Source: Planctomycetaceae bacterium | GTDB lineage: Bacteria; Planctomycetota; Planctomycetia; Pirellulales; Pirellulaceae | Length of the DNA stretch: 63,626 nucleotides | Reading direction: 5' to 3' | Assembly: GCA_002709045.1 (NCBI GenBank) | Contig: PAPJ01000054.1 | Location: 1 to 63,626, forward strand | Shown: positions 52,262-61,949 of the stretch, one piece after another | Numbering within the stretch: position 1 is the stretch's first letter | How the letters are laid out: each line of letters starts with the position of its first letter | Notes under the pieces: model-generated | What the model was told of the DNA's origin: nothing | The model's input: only the letters and a program-made list of their open reading frames with translations | Database searches by the model: none | Position numbers and translations under genes: made by a program

Positions 52262-54385
52262 TTACAGGCCACGTTTTGGCCGCGGAACTTTACTGCCTGG
52301 CCCGCCGCTGGATTGTTTTTTCCGACGAGCTTTCCTGTCATAAGACTTAACATCAACTTCATTAAGAGTTTTACCAATCGAATCCTGCAGTTGCATAATA
52401 CGATCTCGTAATGCCGCGGCCCGTTCAAACTCCATCTGCTCGGCAGCCGACATCATTTCTTTTTCGAGTTCATTAATGTATTCCTGAGTGATATAGATTT
52501 GTTCATCTGTTCGCCCTACAGCGGCATTAGCTTCGCGATGAGCATTGGCTTCACCCTCAATGCCGGCATTGATTTTTTTCTCGACAGACCGGGGGGTAAT
52601 TCCATGTTCTTTATTAAAGGCTTCCTGAATAGCACGACGACGCAAAGTTTCATCGATCGCCGCCTGCAGCGAGTCTGTCATTTTGTCAGCATAAAGAATT
52701 ACTTTGGCATTCACATTTCTAGCCGCCCGTCCGATCGTCTGGATCAGAGAAGTCTCACTACGCAAAAAACCCTCTTTATCCGCATCTAAAATTGCAACCA
52801 TCGAGACTTCCGGCAGGTCCAGTCCTTCACGCAAAAGGTTGACGCCAATTAACGCGTCAAACTTTCCTTCCCGTAATTCCTTTAGTAATTCAACTCGTTC
52901 AAAGGCATCCAGTTCTGAGTGTAGCCATTTAGCCGCAATTCCTTTTTCAACCAGATACTGAGACAGATCTTCTGCCATTTTTTTGGTCAGAGTGGTTACC
53001 AACACACGCTCGCCAAGCCCGGTACGTTCCCGAATCTGTTCAAGCAGATGTGGAACCTGACCGGTGGCCGGAACAACTTCCACCTCCGGATCAAGTAGAC
53101 CCGTAGGACGAATAATCTGCTCGACAACTTCACCACCGGTCTTTTCAAGTTCGTAATTTCCCGGAGTTGCAGAGACATAGACCACCGTGTTGTTTTTGGA
53201 CTCCCATTCCCCAAAAGTCATGGGGCGATTATCCAAAGCGCTGGGCAACCGGAACCCATGTTCAACCAGTGTCGTCTTACGACTGCGGTCTCCTGCCCAC
53301 ATGGCCCGTATCTGAGGAACCGTTACGTGTGATTCATCAATCACCAACATAAAGTCCTCGGGAAAGAAGTCGTACAACGTATCCGGCGGCTGTCCTGGTT
53401 TTCGGCCGGAAAGATGTCTGGAATAATTCTCCACTCCGGAACAGTACCCGACCTCCTGTAACATTTCGATATCATAACGCGTTCTGGCATTCAGACGCTG
53501 AGCTTCCAGAAGTTTGCCCTCTTTCTTGAAATACTCGAGCTGCTCTCGCAATTCATTTCGAATTGCGCGTACCGCTGCTTCGATGCGCGATTCGGGCATC
53601 ACAAAGTGCTTTGCCGGATAGACGAATACCTGATCCAGACGTTGCACCGTTTCACCGCTAATCGGATTGATAATAGAGAGCTGATCAATTTCATCGCCCC
53701 AAAACTCGACTCGGAAGGCAAACTCTTCATAGCTTGGCCAGATCTCTACACAATCGCCGCGAACACGAAACTTCGACCTCGTAAACTCCACATCATTACG
53801 TTCGTATTGAATATCAACCAGCTTCATCAGCATCTGATCACGGTCGATTTCCATACCTTTGGTGAGCCCAACCATCATTGTCTTATAATCTTCAGGAGAG
53901 CCCAAACCATAGATACTGGAAACACTAGCGATAATGATCACATCGCTGCGACTCACCAAAGCACTGGTTGACGCTAAACGCAGGCGATCAATTTCATCAT
54001 TAATCGACGCATCCTTTTCAATGTAGATATCTCGCTGCGGAATATAAGCTTCTGGCTGGTAATAATCGTAGTAACTCACAAAATAGTGCACTGCATTGGT
54101 CGGAAAGAATGACTTGAATTCCGAATACAATTGTGCAGCCAGAGTCTTATTGTGAGATATAACGAGTGTCGGCTTTTGGATCTCCTGAATCACATTAGCC
54201 ATCGTGAACGTCTTCCCGGAACCAGTCACTCCCATTAGGGTTTGCAGATCCTGCCCCTTACGAATACCGCGCACAAGCTGCTCAATCGCCTTAGGCTGAT
54301 CACCAGCCGGCTCAAAAGGACTTTCTAATTGAAATTCACGGTTTTGCACGGGGAGGCTGTCTTCCTGCACACATAATAACGCCAC
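52262..54385 (-). CDS. uvrB: Excinuclease ABC subunit B
   Basis: The 707-residue helicase-fold protein has FEPAGDQPKAIEQLVRGI, Walker A LMGVTGSGKTFTMANV, VISHNKTLAAQLYSEFK, the beta-hairpin region YYDYYQPEAYIPQRDIYIEKDASIND, Walker B-type MLVIDESHV, GYCSGVENYSRHLSGR and the C-terminal UVR domain (YINELEKEMMSAAEQMEFERAAALRDRIMQL). It acts with UvrA and UvrC in nucleotide excision repair. It is slightly longer than the 670-residue standard because of a basic C-terminal tail (RKARRKKQSSGGPGSK). Confidence 0.96.
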   Translation of the reverse strand: MALLCVQEDSLPVQNREFQLESPFEPAGDQPKAIEQLVRGIRKGQDLQTLMGVTGSGKTFTMANVIQEIQKPTLVISHNKTLAAQLYSEFKSFFPTNAVHYFVSYYDYYQPEAYIPQRDIYIEKDASINDEIDRLRLASTSALVSRSDVIIIASVSSIYGLGSPEDYKTMMVGLTKGMEIDRDQMLMKLVDIQYERNDVEFTRSKFRVRGDCVEIWPSYEEFAFRVEFWGDEIDQLSIINPISGETVQRLDQVFVYPAKHFVMPESRIEAAVRAIRNELREQLEYFKKEGKLLEAQRLNARTRYDIEMLQEVGYCSGVENYSRHLSGRKPGQPPDTLYDFFPEDFMLVIDESHVTVPQIRAMWAGDRSRKTTLVEHGFRLPSALDNRPMTFGEWESKNNTVVYVSATPGNYELEKTGGEVVEQIIRPTGLLDPEVEVVPATGQVPHLLEQIRERTGLGERVLVTTLTKKMAEDLSQYLVEKGIAAKWLHSELDAFERVELLKELREGKFDALIGVNLLREGLDLPEVSMVAILDADKEGFLRSETSLIQTIGRAARNVNAKVILYADKMTDSLQAAIDETLRRRAIQEAFNKEHGITPRSVEKKINAGIEGEANAHREANAAVGRTDEQIYITQEYINELEKEMMSAAEQMEFERAAALRDRIMQLQDSIGKTLNEVDVKSYDRKARRKKQSSGGPGSKVPRPKRGL

Positions 54386-54526
54386 TTACCAACCCGTTAT
54401 TGTAACAAAAACATCTTCGCTACCACATTTCACCGGCTGCAACCGTCAAAGTTTATCTAAACCGAACAACTGGCAATTTCCCTATCCAACAAACTCTGCT
54501 TCGAACCGATCGCCGAAAACAAGAGC

Positions 54527-54778
54527 ATGTCAGATTCATCTCACCAACCTAGCAGCGATCCTGTCGAATACGCCAATCAACGCGAAAATGCCGCTGCTGT
54601 TCTTCTTAAAGAACTCGATGAACGTCAGGAATCCGTTCTGGAGGAACTCGAACAACTCAATGGCGATATCGAAGATCTGATCGAATCGTGGCGAGGTCGG
54701 AAGGAAGATGTGCCTGATAAGGAAGACCCTCAGGCTAAAAACTCGGAAGAACTAACTGTGCAAACAGAACACTCATAA
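54527..54778 (+). CDS. Small acidic coiled-coil protein of unknown function
   Basis: The 83-residue protein starts at ATG 54527 with a purine-rich upstream stretch (AAACAAGAGC). It consists of a polar N-terminus, a central acidic coiled coil (ENAAAVLLKELDERQESVLEELEQLNGDIEDLIESW) and a charged tail (KEDVPDKEDPQAKNSEEL). No family recognised. The coiled coil and high acidity are consistent with a real small protein. It is convergent with nadC. Confidence 0.6.
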   Translation: MSDSSHQPSSDPVEYANQRENAAAVLLKELDERQESVLEELEQLNGDIEDLIESWRGRKEDVPDKEDPQAKNSEELTVQTEHS

Positions 54779-54796
54779 CTTGTCATGGCGAAGGTG

Positions 54797-55726
54797 CTAC
54801 TGCCAGTCAAGCCCGAGATCCAGATTAATTGCTGAGTGAGTCAACGCACCGACACTAACGCGATCGACTCCGGTCTTGCCAATATCTGCCAACGTCTCTG
54901 CTGTTACACCGCCTGAAGCTTCTAATTGTGTCTCGATACTTAACTCATCACGCATTTGGACTGCCTGCCGCAATTCTGCCAATGACATATTGTCGAGCAG
55001 GATAATATCGGGCTGACAGGGTAGAGCAACTGCTAATTGTTCCAGCGTGTCCACCTCTATTTCCACGGGTGTATTGGCTATACGTTCAGGTCCTAAGTTT
55101 GCGATGAACTGTCGAGCTTTACTAAGAACATCAACAACCGCAGCCTGCATATCATCTAAGTCATTTTGCTGAGCATTGGCGGCAAGATGATTGTCTTTAA
55201 TAAGGATCGCATCGAACAATCCTGTCCGATGATTAACTCCTCCTCCACAGCCAACAGCATACTTTTCCAATCGTCTCCATCCGGGCGTTGTTTTTCGAGT
55301 GTCATAGACGCGTGCACCCGTACCTTGCAGCAAATGGACATAGGATGCTGTCTGTGTGGCCACTCCACATAACCGCCCTAAGAAATTTAGAATCGTCCGT
55401 TCCGCCGTCAATAAGTCTCTCGACAAACCACTCAATGTACAAAGAACCGTACCTGACTCAAGTTTGTCGCCATCAGCCACCTGCAAATCTACGTTCGCAG
55501 AAATGTTCATCTCCTCAAAAACAGTCGCCACAATCCCAATCCCGGCAACAACTCCGGATTGGCGGGAAACAATCGAGGCTGAACTTCTACGTTCATCCCC
55601 GACAGTGGCCATAGTCGTCCAATCCTGCTGATTAGACAAATCTTCTCGAACTGCAAGTCGAATCAGATACCTTGCATCTTCAAGTGTATCTCCATCCCAA
55701 GTCAGTTGTGTAAATGCATTAACCAT
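54797..55726 (-). CDS. nadC: Nicotinate-nucleotide pyrophosphorylase (carboxylating)
   Basis: The 309-residue TIM-barrel enzyme has LIRLAVREDLSNQQDWTT, ASIVSRQSGVVAGI, LTAERTILNFLGRLCGVATQTA, VYDTRKTTPGWRRLEKYAVGCGGGVNHRTGLFDAILIKDNHL, VEIEVDTLEQL, DIILLDNMSL and LEASGGVTAETLADI. The Arg-Lys-Lys set binds quinolinate and PRPP. It makes nicotinic acid mononucleotide in de novo NAD synthesis. Just upstream of its ATG lies a 19-bp tandem duplication and no clear ribosome binding site. Confidence 0.96.
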   Translation of the reverse strand: MVNAFTQLTWDGDTLEDARYLIRLAVREDLSNQQDWTTMATVGDERRSSASIVSRQSGVVAGIGIVATVFEEMNISANVDLQVADGDKLESGTVLCTLSGLSRDLLTAERTILNFLGRLCGVATQTASYVHLLQGTGARVYDTRKTTPGWRRLEKYAVGCGGGVNHRTGLFDAILIKDNHLAANAQQNDLDDMQAAVVDVLSKARQFIANLGPERIANTPVEIEVDTLEQLAVALPCQPDIILLDNMSLAELRQAVQMRDELSIETQLEASGGVTAETLADIGKTGVDRVSVGALTHSAINLDLGLDWQ

Positions 55727-55731
55727 ATGTC

Positions 55732-55769
55732 AGTCCGGTGTCTTAAAAATAGTCCGGTGTCTTAAAAAC
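55732..55769. repeat. 19-bp tandem duplication directly upstream of nadC
   Basis: agtccggtgtcttaaaaat (55732-55750) is followed directly by agtccggtgtcttaaaaac (55751-55769), 18 of 19 identical. On the minus strand it ends 5 nt before the nadC ATG (55726). Confidence 0.9.
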
Positions 55770-55866
55770 AGTTGCGGTCATTTGAAAGAACCTCACAATA
55801 ATAACAAAGCATATTTTGGCACGAGATCATAACAATCTCAATAACCACCCCGGACTGCCCATTACG

Positions 55867-56226
55867 ATGACTACTTCACCGGCATTACACAAAAGATACC
55901 TGCTCTTGGCTGTCTGTCTATTCGTACCATTAATTACCTGTCACTGGAACAAGCTCAGTAACGCTCACTTCCGTTGGGATGGCGGGCAAAAAAATCGACA
56001 ACGCTTAACCAAATCCAGTTGGAGCTTTCATGTTGCCATCAACAATGCTGACCATTGTGAGCTGTCCTTACTCGACAACATTGGCCCAGTCTTAGCCAGA
56101 AAAATTATCGAAACACGGAAACAATTACCCGGCCACAAATATCAAACGGTGGAACAATTACTGCTGGTAAAGGGTCTCGGCCGAAAAACACTTGAAAAGA
56201 TTCGCAAACATATAATTTGCGATTAG
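55867..56226 (+). CDS. ComEA-like helix-hairpin-helix protein
   Basis: ATG 55867 gives 119 residues; a TTG 51 nt upstream adds a non-conserved start. A membrane anchor or signal (YLLLAVCLFVPLIT) is followed by a basic linker and a C-terminal helix-hairpin-helix pair: NNADHCELSLLDNIGPVLARKIIETRKQLPG and VEQLLLVKGLGRKTLEKIRKHI. The GIGxxxA-type hairpins (NIGPVLA, GLGRKTLE) bind DNA non-specifically. ComEA-like proteins take part in DNA uptake in other bacteria, and this role is inferred only. It is convergent with typA. Confidence 0.83.
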   Translation: MTTSPALHKRYLLLAVCLFVPLITCHWNKLSNAHFRWDGGQKNRQRLTKSSWSFHVAINNADHCELSLLDNIGPVLARKIIETRKQLPGHKYQTVEQLLLVKGLGRKTLEKIRKHIICD

Positions 56227-56236
56227 TACCTTTTGA

Positions 56237-58054
56237 TTAGCCCTTTGCCTTGCGAGCTTCTTTTCGTCGATCGGATTCCTTAAGCAACACTTTCCTCAAA
56301 CGAATCGTCTCCGGTGTAATTTCGACCAACTCACCTTCTTCTATATATTCAAGCGTTGCTTCGAGAGACATAATTCTGGCAGGTTTTAAGAGAATGTTAT
56401 CGTCACTTCCGGCAGCACGAATATTCGTAAGTTTTTTACCCTTCGTTGGATTCACATCCATATCATTATCTCGTGAATTCTCACCAACGATCATCCCTTC
56501 GTAAACCTCATCGCCGGGACTAATAAAAAGCTCACTGCGCTGCTGCAACCCATCCAGCGAGAAGGCCAAAGCCTTGCCGCCTACCTTAGACACCAGTACA
56601 CCTTGTGGGCGACGCGGAATATCTCCCTCCACAACGCCATAAGCTGAAAAGCGATGATTCATAACAACCGTTCCCTGAGTCGCATTCAGCATACGGGTAC
56701 GCAGTCCAATCAAACCGCGCGAAGGAATCTTAAACGTCGCCATCGTGTACTCACCACGACTTTCCATCACATCCAGTAATCCCCGACGTTCACCAACCAA
56801 CTCCATCACTGACCCAAAACGATCAGTCGGCACCTCGATCGCAAGTGTTTCAAAAGGCTCCTCAGTTTGCCCCTCCGCATTTTTGCGGGTGATCACCGTT
56901 GGCTTGCCAACTGATAATTCGAAACCCTCGCGTCGCATATTCTCAATCAATACAGACAAATGCAGTACACCACGCCCGGAAACAGAAAAACCGTCGCCTG
57001 TATCACTTGGACGAACACGCAAAGCAACATTCCGCTCCAATTCTTTATACAGTCGATCCTTTAATTGACGTGACGTAACATATTTACCTTCACGACCGAC
57101 CAACGGAGAAGAATTAATCGTAAACAGCATTTCCAAAGTCGGTTCATCCACATTCACCCGACCAAGCGGGATTGGATTTCCGGCTTCACAAACAGTATCT
57201 CCAATCTCAACATTATCCAAACCGGTAATTGCCACAACCTCACCAGCACTTGCCGACTCAACTTCCTGACGACCCAGATTTTCAAAGATATGCAAACCTC
57301 CGACGCGGCACTTCGTGACAACATTGTCTGCCTGGCATAAGGCGATCGACTGTCCCACCCGGATCTCCCCGGCTTGAATTCGTCCAACAGCAATACGCCC
57401 AACATATTCTGACCAATCCAGCGTGGTGACCAGCATTTGCAACGATCCGGATTCATCCACATCAGGTCCCGGAATTTCATCAACCACCTTATCCAGCAGG
57501 CATGTCATATCATCTGTCTGGACGGCATAATCCAATGTGGCATAGCCTTCCTTCGCACTGGCAAATACAAACGAAAACTGATCCAGGAAGTGATCGCCTC
57601 CGAGTGTTGTTAGCAACTCCAACGCTTCATCCACCACTTCATCACAACGCGCATCGGGCCGATCAATCTTATTAATAACAACGATCGGTTTGAGCCCGGC
57701 TGCGAGTGCTTTGGAAAGTACAAAACGAGTTTGTGGCATCACTCCTTCCGCCGCATCAAGCAACAATAATGCCCCATCAGCCATGCCGACCACGCGTTCA
57801 ACCTCACCGCCAAAATCTGCATGGCCGGGGGTGTCAATAATATTGATCTTTACTCCGCGATAAGGCAAAGCAATGTTTTTTGAAAGAATCGTGATTCCGC
57901 GTTCTTTCTCCAGATCATTGCTATCAAGAATCCTCTCACCCTGTAATTGCGCATCGCGAAACTGTCCGCTTTGTCTAAGCATGCAGTCAACCAGTGTCGT
58001 TTTACCATGGTCAACATGAGCAATGATAACGATATTTCGAATGTCCGTTCGCAC
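56237..58054 (-). CDS. typA: Translational GTPase TypA/BipA
   Basis: GTG 58054 gives VRTDIRNIVIIAHVDHGKTTLVD, the family start (605 residues, normal length). A TTG 132 nt upstream would add a non-conserved leader and is rejected. G motifs are AHVDHGKTT (G1), GITI (G2), DTPGHADFGGEVER (G3) and VINKIDRPDAR (G4). Ribosome-binding features follow in domains II-V (VEGDIPRRPQGVLVSKVGGKALAFSL, RLRKVLLKE). It binds ribosomes and is implicated in stress and biogenesis. It is convergent with the helix-hairpin-helix gene 10 nt away. Confidence 0.95.
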   Translation of the reverse strand: MRTDIRNIVIIAHVDHGKTTLVDCMLRQSGQFRDAQLQGERILDSNDLEKERGITILSKNIALPYRGVKINIIDTPGHADFGGEVERVVGMADGALLLLDAAEGVMPQTRFVLSKALAAGLKPIVVINKIDRPDARCDEVVDEALELLTTLGGDHFLDQFSFVFASAKEGYATLDYAVQTDDMTCLLDKVVDEIPGPDVDESGSLQMLVTTLDWSEYVGRIAVGRIQAGEIRVGQSIALCQADNVVTKCRVGGLHIFENLGRQEVESASAGEVVAITGLDNVEIGDTVCEAGNPIPLGRVNVDEPTLEMLFTINSSPLVGREGKYVTSRQLKDRLYKELERNVALRVRPSDTGDGFSVSGRGVLHLSVLIENMRREGFELSVGKPTVITRKNAEGQTEEPFETLAIEVPTDRFGSVMELVGERRGLLDVMESRGEYTMATFKIPSRGLIGLRTRMLNATQGTVVMNHRFSAYGVVEGDIPRRPQGVLVSKVGGKALAFSLDGLQQRSELFISPGDEVYEGMIVGENSRDNDMDVNPTKGKKLTNIRAAGSDDNILLKPARIMSLEATLEYIEEGELVEITPETIRLRKVLLKESDRRKEARKAKG

Positions 58055-58315
58055 GGCAGCACCAACAGCTAAACAAAGGGCGGGGAAGTGAAAGAGCCAG
58101 TTTAGCCACGGTACAGAAAGTCGTAAATGCCTATCGTGCAATGCCCCTGTGAACACTTCATGATCGCATAAAACCCGACAGGCCAACGCGAAACAAAATT
58201 GACTATCAGCGAGCCGGTGAAATTCCCCAATTAACCTATTGAGAAAAGAAACTTCTTTCAGTCCAAACCAGATCGTCTAATTAATTCCTGCTACATCCAC
58301 CGCAGCAATAAACTA

Positions 58316-59596
58316 CTACTTTCCAATCGCATACAAAGCGTTGTATGTTCGCAGGTAAATTCGGTTACCCGAAATAGCCGGCGAAGCCGAAAGTGGCTCT
58401 TCAAGACTATTCTGGCTGAGTAGTTCGAATTTCTTTCCGGGCTTACAGACACTGACCAGCCCGTTACGTCCAGAGAGGAAGATCTTTCCGTCAGCATAAA
58501 CTGGTGACGCACGGTGGCGATCACGATTGGTGCGAGCTTCATAGAATTGTTCACCGGTCTTTTGATCCAATGCAATCAGATTACCGTTCTCGCGACAAAG
58601 ATAGACAATCCCATCAAGAATCAGGGGACTTGGTACGTCAGGAGTTATGCCAAACTTCCACTGATGGAAATCAGTCTGTTCTGTCAAATTACCTTTTCCG
58701 CCTGGTTTAAGAGCCAGAGTAATTCCACGCTTGGCTGAGGGAACAATAATAATGCCGGGAGCTACTGCCGGAGAAGACACAAATCGCAGGGTTGGATCAT
58801 ATCCTGCCGGCGGGTGCAGACCTCCACATCGCCAGAGTTCATCTCCGGTTTGAAGATCATGTGCAATGATGTAATCGGCGCCATGCGTCAAGAGAAATTC
58901 CTGCATATCGTCCCGGTAAATTACCGGCGATGCATAAGAATGCTCATTTTCTGAATGCGCTTCACTCGGACGTCCTGTTTTCCAAACAGTTTTTCCACTA
59001 GCCTTTTCAAGACATGCAATGGTTGCTTCACGTGTTTTGGCATTCCCTTCACCATGAATCAACTGCAAGTAAAGATGGTCACCGTCCAGAATAGGTGTCG
59101 ACGTCATACCAAAGGCAATCTTAAACTGACCGAAGCGTTCCTGCAGACTAATATTCCAGACAATCTGACCCTTGAAATCAACACAGGCCAGCGCTCCATT
59201 GGAGAAATTAACCCAGACATGCTTACCATCAGTCGACGGAGAAGGTGATGCTGCATTGCCTTCATCGCCGCGAACGATTTTATCCCCCTGACTAATCTTG
59301 GTTTGCCATTTGATTTTACCGGCTTTCGTATCAACAGCCACAAGGACAAGATCGTCGTCTGATGTGCTTGTGACAAATGCCATATTTTCCCAAATGCAGG
59401 GCGTGGCGCCGCCAGGACCTGGCAGTTCAACCCGCCAGGCTACATTTTCAGACTTACTCCAGGTAGTAGGCAGACCTTTTGCTGACGCAATGCCATCATT
59501 ATTGGGCCCTCTCCACTGCGGCCAATTTTCTGCGTAAACGGTAGTAGCAATAAGAACGGCAGCTAGTGCCAAAACTGACTTCAATCGATTTTGCAT
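58316..59596 (-). CDS. Secreted PQQ-type beta-propeller protein
   Basis: The 426-residue protein has a signal peptide (LALAAVLIATTVYA) and repeated beta-propeller blades, starting NWPQWRGPNNDGIASAKGLPTTW (the W-P-x-W-R-G motif common in planctomycete PQQ-like proteins). Further blades show AVDTKAGKIKWQTKI, ACLEKASGKTVWKTGR, AHDLQTGDELWRCGG and ALDQKTGEQFYEART, with the typical G-x-x-x-W ending. No catalytic residues for alcohol dehydrogenase are recognised, so it may be a structural or binding propeller rather than an enzyme. It acts outside the cytoplasm. Confidence 0.9.
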   Translation of the reverse strand: MQNRLKSVLALAAVLIATTVYAENWPQWRGPNNDGIASAKGLPTTWSKSENVAWRVELPGPGGATPCIWENMAFVTSTSDDDLVLVAVDTKAGKIKWQTKISQGDKIVRGDEGNAASPSPSTDGKHVWVNFSNGALACVDFKGQIVWNISLQERFGQFKIAFGMTSTPILDGDHLYLQLIHGEGNAKTREATIACLEKASGKTVWKTGRPSEAHSENEHSYASPVIYRDDMQEFLLTHGADYIIAHDLQTGDELWRCGGLHPPAGYDPTLRFVSSPAVAPGIIIVPSAKRGITLALKPGGKGNLTEQTDFHQWKFGITPDVPSPLILDGIVYLCRENGNLIALDQKTGEQFYEARTNRDRHRASPVYADGKIFLSGRNGLVSVCKPGKKFELLSQNSLEEPLSASPAISGNRIYLRTYNALYAIGK

Positions 59597-59737
59597 CTTA
59601 AACTCCGGGGAATATCTTCTGAGACTGGCCAGGTTGTTTTTACGAAGACCATTTCTGTCCTTCCATCCCGGCTCTCTTTATTCTAATGCACTTGACAGTA
59701 TTTATTAAGCAAACCTAAGCAACATATTCTGGACATC

Positions 59738-60637
59738 TTATAAATCGATCAACAACAGCAAACGCTCCAACTCCTGCTGTGTTTCCTGATCCATTTCCCA
59801 TTGAATCGGATCTCGCCTTAAATCAGTGGTGAACAGCCCCTGCCGTTTCATCATATATTTCTCAATCGCCAGAAATCCGTCCAGTCCTGCCTGTAACTGC
59901 AGACTCACCAATGCACACAACGGCAGGTAGTATTCATAGGCTTTACCAATTTCGTTTTTTTGCAACGCCTGCCAGACTTTTAATACCTGAGACAAGAACT
60001 CCATCCCGGGAATCGTACCGGTAATACCCCGATGAAATGAATCCATCAATGAAATACCGCCGGAACCCTCAAATATTTTTGCCTCGCCTCCTGTGGCATC
60101 GCGCAGTAACGACAAACGAGGCCCCATCGGATTAGCCTCCGGCTTAAACATCAACTTCTCTGCACCAAATCTTCCAAACAGATCCGTGCTTACTTCAAGA
60201 GGAATTTCATTCCCAACATATCCGGATGCATCCTGCACGATCAAAGGCAAGCCACCCAACTCCAGAATCTGAGTGTAGTAATGCATCAGTCCCTGAGCAT
60301 CGAGCTGTTTTTTCGTTGGCGGAATCGCCATTACGGCGTCGGCACCCGCTTGTCGGGCCATTTGAGCGTATTTAACAGCTTGCTCCGTGGACTCAGCTCC
60401 GACACTCGCTACAAACGCACGGTCTCCGCGGTCAAAGTCACCGATCCATTGATGCAATGTCTGCCGTTCAATATCATTGAGGCGAAGAAGTTCGGAAACC
60501 ATCCCGGTACACAGTCCATCGATTTCCAGGGAACATGCCCACTCCAATTCGCGCACAAGGCTTTCATAATCCAACTCACCATTCTCTAAAAATGGAGTGT
60601 GTACAACTGGAATCACTCCGTGAATCTGTCTTATCAT
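59738..60637 (-). CDS. DapA-family aldolase/lyase with altered active-site Tyr
   Basis: The 299-residue TIM-barrel protein has IPVVHTPFLENGELDYESL at the start, GLCTGMVSELLRLNDIER (GxxxE-type sugar/keto-acid binding) and AFVASVGAESTEQAVKYAQMARQAGADAVMAIPP. The Schiff-base Lys is in LMFKPEAN. The Tyr usually found in the Y-x-x-P segment near residue 135 is replaced: the local sequence reads IVQDASGYVG. It therefore probably does not act as standard dihydrodipicolinate synthase, but may cleave or form another keto-acid adduct, e.g. in sugar-acid degradation. It is divergent from the galactonate-dehydratase-like gene, 90 nt away. Confidence 0.83.
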   Translation of the reverse strand: MIRQIHGVIPVVHTPFLENGELDYESLVRELEWACSLEIDGLCTGMVSELLRLNDIERQTLHQWIGDFDRGDRAFVASVGAESTEQAVKYAQMARQAGADAVMAIPPTKKQLDAQGLMHYYTQILELGGLPLIVQDASGYVGNEIPLEVSTDLFGRFGAEKLMFKPEANPMGPRLSLLRDATGGEAKIFEGSGGISLMDSFHRGITGTIPGMEFLSQVLKVWQALQKNEIGKAYEYYLPLCALVSLQLQAGLDGFLAIEKYMMKRQGLFTTDLRRDPIQWEMDQETQQELERLLLLIDL

Positions 60638-60727
60638 AAAAGCGTTGCCTCAACGCGGTTCATCACGCCTTGTTAACTAATCCCACAGGACGATTCCTGC
60701 CAAACCCTATTCTAGTAAATCTCACTC

Positions 60728-61906
60728 ATGAAAATCACCTCCATCGAGCCACTGATTTGCAATGCCCGCATGCGGAACTGGATCTTCGTAAAAATCACTA
60801 CCGACCAACCCGGTCTCATCGGCTGGGGAGAAGCAACACTCGAGTGGTATACTCGCAGCGTTGTCGGAGCGATTGAGGACCTGACACCTCTACTGATCGG
60901 TGAAGACCCCCGCCGCACTGAACACCTCTGGCAAAAGATGTACCGACAGCATTTTTGGCACGGTAACGGGATTACGCGAAGCACCGCGATTTCCGGGATT
61001 GATATCGCGCTTTGGGATATTGCCGGAAAAGCAGCGGGCGTCCCTTGTCACCAACTCTGGGGAGGACCTGTTCGTGACTGGATTCGTACGTACTGTCATC
61101 TGGGCGGTGGTCGGATGGAAGATTTCTACGAAACCCCGGTCGAAGACGCCAAACAGTTTGGTGAATTGGCAACCCAGGCGGTTGAGCAGGGTTACACCGC
61201 CTTCAAGAGTATGGCCGTTCCGCCGACCGCGCCTGTTGAAGGGTTACGACCGATCAAGAGAGCGGAAGCCGCTGTTGCTGCGATGCGGGATGCTGTCGGG
61301 CCGGATATCGATATCATGGTGGATTGCCACGCCCGTCCCTCACCCTCCATGGGGCTGCAATTTGCCAAAGTACTGGAACCTTATGGACTTTATTTTTTCG
61401 AGGAACCCTGTTGGCCCGAACAAATTGAAGGGCTGGCAAAAATTAATCAGGCGGTAACTACGCCTATTGCGACAGGTGAAAGGCTTTGCGCACTGGAGGA
61501 CTTCAGGCGGTTATTCGCCATCGGCGGCTGCGATATTTGTCAGGCTGATCTGACGCATTGCGGCGGCTTTACCGGGGCACGACGAATTGCCGCACTCGCC
61601 GATGCACATCGGATCGCCATGGCACCCCATAATCCACAAGGGCCGGTCTCCACGGCTGCCTCTCTGGAATTCGGATTCTCACAACCCAACTACATCATCT
61701 GTGAATCCGTCCACGAAGATGTCCCCTGGAGAAACGATGTCGTCACAGAGGGATACACGATTGAAGAGCAGGGGCGTATTGTTCGCCCGAATAACCGTCC
61801 GGGACTGGGAATTGAAATCAACGAAGACGCTATCAAACAACATCCGTTTGAACAGGAACTACCACAGGTTGTCTTCTATCCCGATGGTAGTGTCGGGGAC
61901 TGGTAA
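60728..61906 (+). CDS. Enolase-superfamily sugar-acid dehydratase (galactonate dehydratase-like)
   Basis: The 392-residue protein matches DgoD-type length. Motifs are WGEATLEWYTRSVVGAI, SGIDIALWDIAGKAAGVPCHQLWGG, and metal-site residues in MVDCHARPS (Asp and His), FFEEPCWPE (Glu) and TGERLCALEDF (Glu), with the catalytic His in APHNPQGPVSTAAS. The D-x-H pair and late His match galactonate/gluconate-type dehydratases. It forms 2-keto-3-deoxy sugar acids, which a DapA-family enzyme could then cleave. Such an enzyme lies divergently next to it, a plausible pathway pair. No ribosome binding site is evident before ATG 60728. Confidence 0.87.
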   Translation: MKITSIEPLICNARMRNWIFVKITTDQPGLIGWGEATLEWYTRSVVGAIEDLTPLLIGEDPRRTEHLWQKMYRQHFWHGNGITRSTAISGIDIALWDIAGKAAGVPCHQLWGGPVRDWIRTYCHLGGGRMEDFYETPVEDAKQFGELATQAVEQGYTAFKSMAVPPTAPVEGLRPIKRAEAAVAAMRDAVGPDIDIMVDCHARPSPSMGLQFAKVLEPYGLYFFEEPCWPEQIEGLAKINQAVTTPIATGERLCALEDFRRLFAIGGCDICQADLTHCGGFTGARRIAALADAHRIAMAPHNPQGPVSTAASLEFGFSQPNYIICESVHEDVPWRNDVVTEGYTIEEQGRIVRPNNRPGLGIEINEDAIKQHPFEQELPQVVFYPDGSVGDW

Positions 61907-61949
61907 CCACGCTTCTGGGCAAAGAGATAAAACGGATGGTAAACAATGG

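Noticed and set aside
58055..58186. 132-nt N-terminal extension of typA
   Set aside because: It starts at TTG and encodes unconserved sequence, whereas the family start VRTDIRN follows at GTG 58054.
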